Source: an uncultured Bryobacterales bacterium
Lineage (GTDB): Bacteria; Acidobacteriota; Terriglobia; Bryobacterales; UBA6623
Direction of reading: 5' to 3'
Assembly: GCA_951813065.1 (NCBI GenBank)
Contig: CATOTH010000005.1
Location: 496,001 to 560,000, forward strand
Length of the DNA stretch: 64,000 bases
The translations under genes and the position numbers were made by a program. This document shows positions 33,577-42,112 of the stretch, piece by piece; positions within the stretch are counted from its first letter, which is position 1; every line of letters begins with the position of its first letter. The notes beneath the pieces are model-generated. The model was not told the origin of the DNA. It saw only the letters and a list, made by a program, of their open reading frames with translations, and searched no databases.

Positions 33577-36096
33577 ATGTTGAAAACTGTTCTGGTAGTC
33601 TCCATCCTCCTCTGCGTCCCTGCGTACGGTCAGCTCAGCTCGGTTGAGTCCGTTGGCACCGAGCTGCGGTCGGACGATCTCCCGGATATCGCGGCAGCGG
33701 CGGACGGCACGCTTTGGCTGGTTTGGATGTCTCATTCCGACCGGAGGGATGAGATCAGCTTGCGCCAATACCAGGAAGGGAAATGGGGCAACGTGATCCT
33801 GGTTCCCGGCGGGTCTGGCGACGTCTGGCTGCCACAGGTTGCGGTGGATGGGGAAAACCGCCCGTGGGTGATCTGGTCCGCTCGGCGCAACGATAACTGG
33901 GACCTCTACGCCCGCGCCTACGATCCTGCGGCCGAAGCCTGGGAAGACCTGATTCGCCTCACTGATCACCGCCTACCCGACATCAATCCCAACCTGGCCT
34001 CCCGCCAAGGCCAAATCGCCGTGGTCTGGCAGGGTTTCCGCGGCCGGGAATCCAACATCTTCCTGCGTACCCTCAGCGACGGGGAGTGGTCCGAGGAAAC
34101 CGCTGTCAGCGGGCAGCCGGGCAACGACTGGCAACCGGCCGTGGCACTCGATTCGAGCGGGACGGCCTGGGTGGCCTACGACAGCTACCGCAACGGCAAC
34201 TACGACGTGTACCTGGTCGCAATGCGGGACGGCGAGACCGTCACTGAGGAAATGGCGATCACTGAAACGCCGCTGTTCGAGGCCCGGGCCTCCGTTGGGG
34301 TCGACCCTGGCGACCGCGTCTGGGTCGCCTGGGAAAGCGGCGGCGCGAACTGGGGCAAGGACAACGGGTACAACTATCGTTACAGCCTGCCCGATTCGAG
34401 AACCGGGCTTGGCTGCGGCACCTGCTTCGGACCGGGCCTGATGCTCGGAGCCGAGCGCGAGGTGCGAGTGCGTGTGTTTGCTGCTGGCCGGCTGCAAGCG
34501 CCCGCCCAAGCGCTACAGTCCGCCTTCCAGGCTGAAGCGGGGAGCTTCACCTACCAGCCTCAGGTCTTCTTCGACGGCAACGGCAATCCCTTGGTGGCGG
34601 CCAAGTGCATTCTCGGAACGGGCACGCAACGTCGGAGGGGATGGGAGTACCGCCTCACGCGCTATGACGGCCAATCGTGGACCGCAGCGCAAGCAGTCCC
34701 GAACAGCAAGGGCCGCTCAAGCACCTGGATCAACACCACCATCGGGAGCGACGGCAGCCTTTGGCTTGCCTGGCCCACCGACAACCGTCGGGACACCGCA
34801 CCGACTCGCCCGATTCGGTTCGAGGTTTACGTCGGCAAGGCGGAAAACGCCCCGCCACCCAACGGCATCGAGCTGACCGCGCCCCGGGTGCCTTCCGTTG
34901 AGGTGGCTCCAGGCCATGCGGACGAAGCAGGAGATCTGGCGGCGATCCGCAGCTACAGGGCTCCGATTCATGGCCGCGAGGCGCGTATCGTCCGTGGCGA
35001 CCTGCACCGGCACACCGAGCTGAGCTGGGACGCCGGAGGGACCATTGACGGTTCGCTGCCGGACTTCTACCGCTACATGATTGACGCAGCTGCGATGGAC
35101 TTTGGTGCCTCGACGGACCACCAGGGAGGGGTTCACGACTACTGGTGGTGGTACTCGCAGAAGATGACCGACATGCACCACCTACCCGGCAACTACGTGA
35201 GCCTCTTCGGTTTCGAGCGTAGCGTCAACTACCCCATGGGGCACCACAATGTGTTCTATGCAGATCGGTCCGGTGAAGTGGTGCCGTTCTTCCTGGAAGC
35301 CTGGGTCCCGAACTACCTGCTGGAACACCAGGCTCGCCGAGGCGATCATCCCGGGGTGGTTCCGCCGCAGAAGCGGCTTGAGGATGGCGAGACAGTCGAC
35401 TCTACCGTGACGGCGAACGACACGCTGCTGCTGTTCGAGGAAGTCCAGCGCATGGGCGGCGTGGCCATCCCCCACACCTCCGGAACCAACATGGGCACGG
35501 ACTGGCGCTTTCACGACCCTAAGGCCGCGCCGGTGGTCGAAATCTTCCAGGGCGACCGCACAAACTACGAGCACGAAGGCGCGCCCCTGTCGGCCAGGAG
35601 CCCGGCTGGGCGCGACGCTCCGGGCGGGTACCGTGCGGCCGGCTTCGTGAACAACGCGCTGGCCAAGGGCTACACTCTCGGAACAATCGCCAGCTCCGAC
35701 CACTTTTCCACACACTACTCTTATGCGATGGTCTACACGAGCGCGTTCACGCGCGAGGGCATCCTCGACGCGATCCGCCGCCGTCACACCTATGGCGCCA
35801 CGGACAACATCATCCTCGAGGTGCGCATGGGCGACCACTTCATGGGAGACCGTTTCCGGGCCGCCGAACCGCTCCCCATTCGGGTTCGCGTGCGCGGGAC
35901 AGCCGAGGTCGAGAAAGTCCACATCATTCGCGACGGCAGCATCGTTCACACGCACTTGCCCGGGGCCCAGGAGACGGACTTCCAATTCACAGACGCTGAT
36001 TCGGGAGAGAGCGGACGCTCTCACTACTACTACGTCCGCGTCGAACAGGGCGATGGCCAAGTAGCCTGGGGCAGCCCCATGTGGGTCGATTTCTGA
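33577..36096 (+). CDS. beta-propeller plus PHP-like metallohydrolase, secreted
   Basis: 839 residues from the ATG at 33577, which opens a signal peptide (residues 1-~18, V-P-A-Y-G). The frame is open for 333 codons upstream but that is antisense to the sialidase gene. Residues ~25-430 are a propeller with repeats such as G-T-L-W-L-V-W, R-P-W-V-I-W, I-A-V-V-W-Q-G, A-W-V-A-Y and S-L-W-L-A-W. A PHP/CehA-like domain begins at ~470: R-G-D-L-H-R-H-T (HxH), A-S-T-D-H (near 510), G-F-E-R, and G-T-I-A-S-S-D-H later; a C-terminal beta domain follows. It may hydrolyse amide or ester bonds in the periplasm; the natural substrate is unknown. Confidence 0.75.
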   Translation: MLKTVLVVSILLCVPAYGQLSSVESVGTELRSDDLPDIAAAADGTLWLVWMSHSDRRDEISLRQYQEGKWGNVILVPGGSGDVWLPQVAVDGENRPWVIWSARRNDNWDLYARAYDPAAEAWEDLIRLTDHRLPDINPNLASRQGQIAVVWQGFRGRESNIFLRTLSDGEWSEETAVSGQPGNDWQPAVALDSSGTAWVAYDSYRNGNYDVYLVAMRDGETVTEEMAITETPLFEARASVGVDPGDRVWVAWESGGANWGKDNGYNYRYSLPDSRTGLGCGTCFGPGLMLGAEREVRVRVFAAGRLQAPAQALQSAFQAEAGSFTYQPQVFFDGNGNPLVAAKCILGTGTQRRRGWEYRLTRYDGQSWTAAQAVPNSKGRSSTWINTTIGSDGSLWLAWPTDNRRDTAPTRPIRFEVYVGKAENAPPPNGIELTAPRVPSVEVAPGHADEAGDLAAIRSYRAPIHGREARIVRGDLHRHTELSWDAGGTIDGSLPDFYRYMIDAAAMDFGASTDHQGGVHDYWWWYSQKMTDMHHLPGNYVSLFGFERSVNYPMGHHNVFYADRSGEVVPFFLEAWVPNYLLEHQARRGDHPGVVPPQKRLEDGETVDSTVTANDTLLLFEEVQRMGGVAIPHTSGTNMGTDWRFHDPKAAPVVEIFQGDRTNYEHEGAPLSARSPAGRDAPGGYRAAGFVNNALAKGYTLGTIASSDHFSTHYSYAMVYTSAFTREGILDAIRRRHTYGATDNIILEVRMGDHFMGDRFRAAEPLPIRVRVRGTAEVEKVHIIRDGSIVHTHLPGAQETDFQFTDADSGESGRSHYYYVRVEQGDGQVAWGSPMWVDF

Positions 36097-36335
36097 GCAA
36101 CTCGTTCGGACGCGGGATTCTGACGAAGTCACCGCTCGGTCCACAGTGAGGCATTGAAACGCCGGAGGCTCTGGCGGCTCGGACGGCAGCTGCCGTCCGA
36201 CGAGGGCACTCGTTGGACTGCTCAAGGAACCCGGGGCGCGGCCTCACCGCACTGCGTCCTCAGAGGTGCACGGATCGGCCGTTCCGCCGCCGCTGCGAGG
36301 TCGCCAGATCGGTGAGGCCATGCGAGCATGAATCC
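36097..36335. other. intergenic region before the MNT-HEPN pair
   Basis: No gene is seen. It contains the 22-bp palindrome listed separately. Confidence 0.3.
36179..36200. promoter_or_regulatory. 22-bp perfect palindrome upstream of the MNT-HEPN operon
   Basis: TCGGACGGCAGCTGCCGTCC followed by GA; both halves match exactly. It lies 83 bases after the PHP gene stop and 136 before the MNT gene start. There is no T-run, so an operator or an intrinsic hairpin is possible. Confidence 0.45.
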
Positions 36336-36701
36336 ATGGACGGGGGAGTCGCAGTATTCAACCAGCCCTCCAATTGGTCCCTTGCGAGTCTTGCCGATCT
36401 CGCGGACGAGCCGCTACGCGCGGCCGGTGCGAAACGCGCGATTGCCTTCGGCTCCTATGCTCGCGGCGTCGCCGATGCGTGGTCCGACCTCGACCTCGTC
36501 GTCGTGATCGAGACGGACATCCCAAGACTGGAGCGAGGCCAACTGCTCGCCGAGTTGTACGATGCGCTTCCGGTTTCCCTCGACCTCGTCGTCTTCACTC
36601 CCTCGGAATTCCAGCGAGGGGTGCAAGCGGGTCTTGATGTCTTTGCAGCCATCGCAACGGAAGGGAAGACAATCTTCCCGGTTGGTCGCGACGTCGAATG
36701 A
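36336..36701 (+). CDS. MNT-type nucleotidyltransferase (antitoxin of HEPN pair)
   Basis: 121 residues. Minimal nucleotidyltransferase: F-G-S-Y-A-R-G (GS at 39-40) followed by S-D-L-D-L-V-V (DxD at 51-53), and a third acidic strand S-L-D-L-V-V-F. Such proteins form type VII toxin-antitoxin pairs with HEPN RNases and neutralise them, in known cases by adding AMP to the HEPN protein. The ATG at 36336 is preferred; there are others upstream. The stop overlaps the HEPN gene's ATG (ATGA). Confidence 0.85.
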   Translation: MDGGVAVFNQPSNWSLASLADLADEPLRAAGAKRAIAFGSYARGVADAWSDLDLVVVIETDIPRLERGQLLAELYDALPVSLDLVVFTPSEFQRGVQAGLDVFAAIATEGKTIFPVGRDVE

Positions 36702-37111
36702 GAGCCTCCGACCGCACCTCGCGCCGCTGGCTCGACACCGCACGCAAGGACCTCGACTATGCGCGGCTCGCAGCCGACGCCGGATTCCACGCTCACGCTT
36801 GCTTCAACGCCCACCAAGCCGCCGAGAAGGCGGTCAAGGCAATCCACTATGCAAGGGGAGCGCGAATGGTCCTTGGTCATAGCATCCGTCAGCTCATCGA
36901 GCGCCTGGATATTCCGGGCCTCGGAGAGCTGCTTTCGGCTGCGCGCCAACTTGACTTGTACTACGTCCCTACGCGTTATCCCACCGGTCTGGATGACGGA
37001 ACGCCCGACGACGCGTTTTCCTCGGATCAGTCGTCTACTACGCTCGGTCTTGCGCATGACATCGTGGCAACAGCTGCCGGCATCATCGTCGAGCCGACCC
37101 CGGATCGGTAA
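36698..37111 (+). CDS. HEPN-domain protein (toxin of MNT-HEPN pair)
   Basis: 137 residues, all-helical HEPN (PF05168-type): W-L-D-T-A-R-K-D-L-D-Y-A-R-L-A, C-F-N-A-H-Q-A-A-E-K-A-V-K-A-I-H-Y, G-H-S-I-R-Q-L-I-E, and Y-V-P-T-R-Y-P-T. The conserved QAAEKA helix and RYP end are clear. This class can be a ribonuclease, but the R-x4-6-H site of the HepT class is not evident, so it may be a non-nuclease member. Coupled to the MNT gene by ATGA. Confidence 0.85.
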   Translation: MRASDRTSRRWLDTARKDLDYARLAADAGFHAHACFNAHQAAEKAVKAIHYARGARMVLGHSIRQLIERLDIPGLGELLSAARQLDLYYVPTRYPTGLDDGTPDDAFSSDQSSTTLGLAHDIVATAAGIIVEPTPDR

Positions 37112-37205
37112 GACCGATTGCCTCTCCTGCAGCAAGCATGGATCCCAGCTACGCGAGATCGCCTATGCGATGTATCGCTCTGACGCCTCCCTGCGCCTGC
37201 GGACG

Positions 37206-37427
37206 TCAGCGGAACGCACCGATGACGGTCCTGAGGCCCAGTCCAGTTCGGGGGAAGCGCTTGGAGCAGAGTCTGATGATGTCGTCGGGGAGCAGGGAGT
37301 TCAGAAAACGAGCGTCACCGAAGACAAGGTGCTTCGGATCGTGAGCCTTGACGACGCGAACTTGGGTCGACCATACCTTCTCAAGAATCTGCAGGAGGAA
37401 CTCTTGGTGGTCCCGGTCGGCCGCCAT
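37206..37427 (-). pseudogene. fragment of a glycoside hydrolase (agarase/GH5-like)
   Basis: 73 residues with the pattern L-E-K-V-W-S-T-Q-V-R-V-V-K-A-H-D-P-K-H-L-V-F-G, as in TIM-barrel glycosidases (W-x-x-x-x-x-A-I-R-x-x-D-P-N-H-L-I-L-G-D-R), then L-L-P-D-D-I-I. Both ends are missing. There is no ribosome site. A decayed piece lying between the HEPN and sulfatase genes. Confidence 0.45.
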
Positions 37428-37595
37428 GTTCCCGCTTGTGTCAGTTTGAAGACGTCAGTTCCGGGCAGCAGCTAGCGCGTCCCACGGTCCGAAGGCGGTG
37501 TTGTCCAAAGCATTGAATTCGTCGGTATGGTCGGACCGGCGCTGCAGTGGTCGCCACGCGAAGGCGATTCCCAGGCCGAGCTCTCGGATACACTC

Positions 37596-39410
37596 ATGTG
37601 CGAGCGAGGCTCTCAATTGAGACCGATCAGATTGGCGTTGGCGGCACTTGCAATCGCAACGATCGCTGCCGCAGCCGACCGAAAGCCTAACATCGTGCTG
37701 ATCGTCACGGACGACCAGGGCTGGTGGGATGTCGGTAGCCACGGCAACCAGGAGATCGAGACGCCCAACCTGGATCGGCTCGCGGCCGAAGGCGTCGAAC
37801 TGACCCGCTTCTACGTGCAGCCGGTTTGTGCCCCGACACGGGCCGGGCTGATGACGGGCCGCCACTATCTGCGCACGGGGCTCTACAACACGCGATTCGG
37901 CGGGGACACGCTTCATTCCGGCGAGCGCACGCTGGCGGAGGCCCTGCAGCAAGCTGGCTATCGAACGGGCATATTCGGGAAGTGGCACCTTGGAGAGTAC
38001 CGCCGCTTTCATCCCGGGCAGCGCGGCTTCGACGAATCGATCTTCTTCTCGGCAGGGCACACGGAGCGCTACTGGGAACCGGACGCGCTGCTGAGGAACG
38101 GCCGTGCCGTCAGCGTACGGGGACACATCACCGATGTCCTCACCGACGCAGCGTCGACCTTTGTGCGTGCAAGCCGCGACCGGCCGTTCTTCCTGTACAT
38201 GGCCTACAACGTGCCGCACACGCCTCTGATCGTTTCCGACGCGCTGCACGAGAAGTATCTGGCGAAAGGCGTGGGTAGTGACGACGCCCGCATCTTCGGC
38301 TTGGTTGAACAATGCGATGCGGCGATCGGCCGCCTCCTCGAGGCCATCGACTCGGCAGGTCTCAGGGAGGACACCATCGTGCTGTTCATGAGCGACAACG
38401 GCGGTGTAAGCCGTCACTACCGCGCAGGCTTGCGGGGCGGCAAGGGCTCGGTTTACGAAGGCGGCGTGCTGTCTCCGTTTTTTGCCAGGTGGCCGGGCCG
38501 ATTCGAGGCCGGTCGCAAGACAGACGCGCGAGGATCGCATCTCGACTTGTTTCCGACCCTGCTCGAAATCGCTGGCGGGGAAGCGTCAACGGACAGGCCG
38601 CTTGACGGGAAGAGCCTGCTGCCGCTGCTCGAGGGCGAGACCGACGAGAGCCCGCACGACCGGCTCGTCCACATCTGGGACCGGCACGCGCCGAGCATCG
38701 AATCACGCTGGGCAATCGCCGGGCCCAGGTACAAGCTCGTCGGCGGCGAATTGTACGACCTGGAATCGGACCCTGGTGAGCTGCGCGATATCGCAGCCCG
38801 CGAGCCGGAAATCGCCGATTCCCTATTCTTGGAATTCAAGGATTGGCTGGCCGACGTCACCACCGGGAAGACGTTTGAACCCGTTCCGATCCCGGTGGGC
38901 GACAGCCTCGAGGATCCGGTCGACCTGTGGCCGAGCTGGGCGCGCCACAAGGGGCAGCACGCGAGCGTCGTGATGCCACGTCATCGGGGTCCGGTGCCGC
39001 CGGCGCCAATCGGTGACCGGCCGGTGGAGGAATCCACGGTCTACACGTTCGGTGGCTACTACTGGGACACGATCGAGGGGTGGAACGAGCCGGGGGAATC
39101 GGTGGCGTGGAAGATCGATGTCTTGGAAGCCGGGGAGTACGAGATCAGCTTGGTGTACGGTTGCGATTTGGACGACGCCGGAGGCAGATTCGCGGTCAGC
39201 GCCGGCGGGAGCGAACTGCAGGGAACGGTGCGGTCCACACCGGGCCGTGCGTTCTTCGAGCCCCACCCCGTCGGAACGCTGCGGCTCCCGGCAGGCGTCA
39301 CGGAACTGAGAGTCCGCGTGGTCGCTTCCGCCGGCCGCGACCTGATGGCGCTCAACCGCGTTCGAATCGGGACGAAGCGCTCGGGATCTCCCGAAGATCC
39401 CGAGCGCTGA
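37596..39410 (+). CDS. sulfatase (formylglycine-dependent), secreted
   Basis: 604 residues from the ATG at 37596 (an earlier start at 37527 precedes the signal peptide). Signal peptide ~10-28 (L-A-A-L-A-I-A-T-I-A-A-A). Type I sulfatase: N-I-V-L-I-V-T-D-D-Q-G metal site, then CAPTR (C-x-P-x-R), whose cysteine is changed to formylglycine, followed by A-G-L-M-T-G-R-H. G-K-W-H-L-G and S-D-N-G-G follow. The last ~130 residues are an extra beta domain (Y-Y-W-D-T-I-E-G-W..., carbohydrate-binding-like). It removes sulfate from polysaccharides or similar substrates in the periplasm. A hairpin covers the stop codon. No formylglycine-generating enzyme is in the window. Confidence 0.9.
   Translation: MCERGSQLRPIRLALAALAIATIAAAADRKPNIVLIVTDDQGWWDVGSHGNQEIETPNLDRLAAEGVELTRFYVQPVCAPTRAGLMTGRHYLRTGLYNTRFGGDTLHSGERTLAEALQQAGYRTGIFGKWHLGEYRRFHPGQRGFDESIFFSAGHTERYWEPDALLRNGRAVSVRGHITDVLTDAASTFVRASRDRPFFLYMAYNVPHTPLIVSDALHEKYLAKGVGSDDARIFGLVEQCDAAIGRLLEAIDSAGLREDTIVLFMSDNGGVSRHYRAGLRGGKGSVYEGGVLSPFFARWPGRFEAGRKTDARGSHLDLFPTLLEIAGGEASTDRPLDGKSLLPLLEGETDESPHDRLVHIWDRHAPSIESRWAIAGPRYKLVGGELYDLESDPGELRDIAAREPEIADSLFLEFKDWLADVTTGKTFEPVPIPVGDSLEDPVDLWPSWARHKGQHASVVMPRHRGPVPPAPIGDRPVEESTVYTFGGYYWDTIEGWNEPGESVAWKIDVLEAGEYEISLVYGCDLDDAGGRFAVSAGGSELQGTVRSTPGRAFFEPHPVGTLRLPAGVTELRVRVVASAGRDLMALNRVRIGTKRSGSPEDPER
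39376..39408 (+). terminator. 14-bp hairpin across the sulfatase stop codon
   Basis: AGCGCTCGGGATCT (39376-39389), loop CCCGA, then the perfect complement AGATCCCGAGCGCT (39395-39408). The stop TGA begins at 39408. There is no T-run, so it is a terminator-like or RNA-stabilising hairpin. Confidence 0.5.
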
Positions 39411-39470
39411 ACTGCTCCGGGACGTGACGGACCTCCGGCAGGAAGTCCGGGCTGGAAGCGCCACCCGGCG

Positions 39471-41972
39471 TCAAAGATCCCGAAGCTTGTCCAGATAATG
39501 CCTGCGGGCCCGGTCAACCATCTCCCGGGCCACCTTCCGGTTCGCTTGCGAACCGAAATTGTTCCGCTCCACCAGGTAGCCCCAGAACCGGTCGACCCAA
39601 CGGACTGCCAGGTCCAGATCCTCGCGCACCAGCACGGGCTTCGAGCCGGCCGTCACGTACACCGCGCTGGAATGCGCGAGCGCGCGAGTCGTCAGTCCCG
39701 GCGCTGCCGGACCGTACACGCGCGCGGCGAACCAGCTCGAGTCGGTGACCGGGATCTCCTTCTCCAGGCGAAACCGGTCGGCGCCTCCAGCATCGGCGCT
39801 CTCCACGACCCGGCCGTTCTGGATGAACTCCACCCGCTCGATGGGCGTGCGCGACATCACGTCCGCTCGCAAGGTCGCCCGATACGTCGTTCCCGGCGGG
39901 AACGGGATCTCTTCGCCGACACCGCTGCCGTTGACCTCGAAGGTCAGCAGCGGGCCCGTGGTCGCAAACGAGCGCCCCTCCCTGTAACGCTCGATCCAGC
40001 GTTCCCAACTCATCGCTCCACCGACATGGACGTACTGCCGGCTGCCGCCCGGGATTCGATTGATTCCCCGCCAGTTCGTGAACGCATCCGTTCCGGCGCC
40101 CGCGGCGATCCGGAACCCGCAGTTGAGCAGCGTGTACCAGAGCTGGTACGCCGCATCGGCATACGGGAGGACGTCGAGCGTGTCGAGGGCGCCCAGCGCG
40201 GCGGTCACGACGCTCTCCTTCGCGCCGAGATTCGTATCGAAAACGTCGCGTGTTGCCCCGCTGATCGGATGCATGTACGTCACCAGCCCGCCCTGCTCGC
40301 GAGCCTCGATCGCGGCCATCGTGTTCAGCGGGAAGTCGTACGGCGAGTCGCTGCCGATGACGCTCGTGTAGGACGGGGGGACCAGCTTCTTGATGTTGAG
40401 GAAGCCCATGTGACCGAGCGGGTCGCTGTTGCGGTACTCCTGGCCCCAGTACAGGAAATACCGCTCGGTCGAGAGTGGGCTCAGCTCCCCGGTGAAGAAC
40501 TCCTTGTCGTGCACGAACGCGCCCTGCGCGTTCGCCACGATCATATTCGCCGCGTTGAGGTCCATCGCCTTGAGCCAGGCGAGAGACTGTGGAGGCCGCT
40601 GGTAGTAGCTGCCGAGGTAGTTGGCATGAAAGTGGTTCTCTCCGGAATACCAGCCTCGCTGGTTCCAGTTGGTCCACCGCTCCAGTTGGAGAGAGATCTC
40701 GGTCGTGCCTCCGGAACTCACATCGACCGTCGTGCTCGCCAAGCGGTATTCGTTCCCCTTGGCAGCCGTGAGCTGCAAACTGCCGGCCGGCAGCTCGAAC
40801 TCGGCGTCGCCGAGCGTGACAAAGAACGCGTCGCGGCGGGGCGCGCCCCCCGCTTCAGTCGACCCCGCCATCCCGAGCGGGAAGTAAAAGATCGGCTCGC
40901 CCCGGGGGGCGTACCCCTTGCCGTCGGAAGCCTCCACATAGAGGCGCGCCGCGGTCGGCTTGCCGAGTTCGTCGAGCACCGTGACGCGGACGCGCCCCGA
41001 CGCAGCGCGGAAGTTGAGGTCGTCAATGACCACGTGCCGGGCATCCCCGCCCTCGATCGGCAACGTGAATAGATCGATGTTGCCCAGCTGGTTCGAAGCG
41101 AATGCGATCCGTGATCCGTCCCGGGATACATCCGGGGCGAGTTCGTGGCGCGGCGTGCTGGTCAACGCAGCCGGCTCGCCGCCGTTCTGCGGCACGCGAT
41201 AGAGCTCGAAGTTACCGGGACCGTTGATCACGTCCGCCGAGTACACTGCGCCTCCATCCGGGAGGGCACCGATGCCGTCAAGAACAACGATGTGCTCTGG
41301 CAGGTATCGCGTGAGCGGCAGCTGGACAGTAAACCCCTGTCGGCCCGTCGGCAGCGACCAGGCCTGCGGGGCACCGATCCGCACACCGGTGAAGACGATC
41401 TCGTCCGGACCACTGGAGACCTCGGCCCAGGGGCCCGCAGGGCCGCGCTGTGGCCGCGTGTGCAGGGGAATGGCCCGACCCGAAGCTACATCCACCTCGA
41501 ACACTAGCGCCCCGGCGTTCGGAACGAGCAGCGGGCAGTACAGCAGGTTCCCATCGGGCGACCAATCCGGGGTCCCGCCCGTCGGGTACGGAAGCCGCAG
41601 GACTCGCTCGGCGCCGGTTGCGACATTCACGATGACCAGGGAGCCCCGGATCTTCGCGAAGCGTCCCCGGGGGTTCTCGCCCTTCACGAAAGCGATGGAT
41701 TCGCCGTCCGGAGACCACGCGGGATGGTCGTGAAAGCCCTCGGAAGATGTGATCTGCGTCCCGGCCCCGCCCTCGGCCGAAACGGTCCAGATGCTGCCGA
41801 ACAGCGAGAACGCGAGCTGCTCTCCGTCCGGAGACCAAGCGGGCTCCGTCGCGCCCCATGGCAGCGACTCCCCGGCGGCGACCGTTCCAGTGCGTGGCGG
41901 ACCGGACTTGACCACGACCCAGACGAGTGTCGCGAGCAGCGCAATCGCGAGAAGGCGCACCATTCCAAGCAT
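39471..41972 (-). CDS. TolB-like propeller plus CehA/McbA-like metallohydrolase
   Basis: 833 residues. A hydrophobic N-terminus (L-A-I-A-L-L-A-T-L-V-W-V-V) acts as anchor or signal. Residues ~35-310 are TolB/PD40-like propeller blades: E-P-A-W-S-P-D-G-E-Q-L-A-F-S, H-P-A-W-S-P-D-G-E-S-I-A-F, T-P-D-W-S-P-D-G-N-L-L-Y, A-P-D-V-S-R-D-G-S-R-I-A-F-A-S. A carboxypeptidase-like beta domain follows, then the CehA/PHP part from ~440: G-W-Y-S-G-E-N-H-F-H, L-V-T-Y-M-H-P, G-A-G-T-D-A-F. Its likely role is periplasmic hydrolysis of an unknown substrate. TATAAT (41979-41984) sits 6 bases before its ATG. Confidence 0.75.
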   Translation of the reverse strand: MLGMVRLLAIALLATLVWVVVKSGPPRTGTVAAGESLPWGATEPAWSPDGEQLAFSLFGSIWTVSAEGGAGTQITSSEGFHDHPAWSPDGESIAFVKGENPRGRFAKIRGSLVIVNVATGAERVLRLPYPTGGTPDWSPDGNLLYCPLLVPNAGALVFEVDVASGRAIPLHTRPQRGPAGPWAEVSSGPDEIVFTGVRIGAPQAWSLPTGRQGFTVQLPLTRYLPEHIVVLDGIGALPDGGAVYSADVINGPGNFELYRVPQNGGEPAALTSTPRHELAPDVSRDGSRIAFASNQLGNIDLFTLPIEGGDARHVVIDDLNFRAASGRVRVTVLDELGKPTAARLYVEASDGKGYAPRGEPIFYFPLGMAGSTEAGGAPRRDAFFVTLGDAEFELPAGSLQLTAAKGNEYRLASTTVDVSSGGTTEISLQLERWTNWNQRGWYSGENHFHANYLGSYYQRPPQSLAWLKAMDLNAANMIVANAQGAFVHDKEFFTGELSPLSTERYFLYWGQEYRNSDPLGHMGFLNIKKLVPPSYTSVIGSDSPYDFPLNTMAAIEAREQGGLVTYMHPISGATRDVFDTNLGAKESVVTAALGALDTLDVLPYADAAYQLWYTLLNCGFRIAAGAGTDAFTNWRGINRIPGGSRQYVHVGGAMSWERWIERYREGRSFATTGPLLTFEVNGSGVGEEIPFPPGTTYRATLRADVMSRTPIERVEFIQNGRVVESADAGGADRFRLEKEIPVTDSSWFAARVYGPAAPGLTTRALAHSSAVYVTAGSKPVLVREDLDLAVRWVDRFWGYLVERNNFGSQANRKVAREMVDRARRHYLDKLRDL

Positions 41973-41978
41973 GACCAG

Positions 41979-41984
41979 ATTATA
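41979..41984 (-). promoter_or_regulatory. -10 box immediately before the TolB/CehA gene
   Basis: TATAAT on the minus strand ends 6 bases before the ATG at 41972, the closest spacing in the window. Transcription would begin at the ATG itself. Confidence 0.55.
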
Positions 41985-42004
41985 ATCTCTGGCTCAATCC
42001 GTTG

Positions 42005-42029
42005 ATTCCGCCGAGTCCGGTAGCGGAAT
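42005..42029. terminator. inverted repeat after the DUF1501-type operon
   Basis: ATTCCGC and GCGGAAT separated by 11 bases lie between the end of the PPC gene and the next minus-strand gene. No T-run; a weak terminator or operator candidate. Confidence 0.25.
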
Positions 42030-42112
42030 GATTCCAGACGATGGGATTGCCCACAGGACGCGGGTCGTTCAGTCCAGGTCGGCTCCCCGGCTATCCCCTG
42101 CCATCCCGAAGG

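Noticed and set aside
39498..41072. 524-residue plus-strand open frame
   Set aside because: Lies wholly antisense to the TolB/CehA gene, whose motifs are clear; no family-like features.
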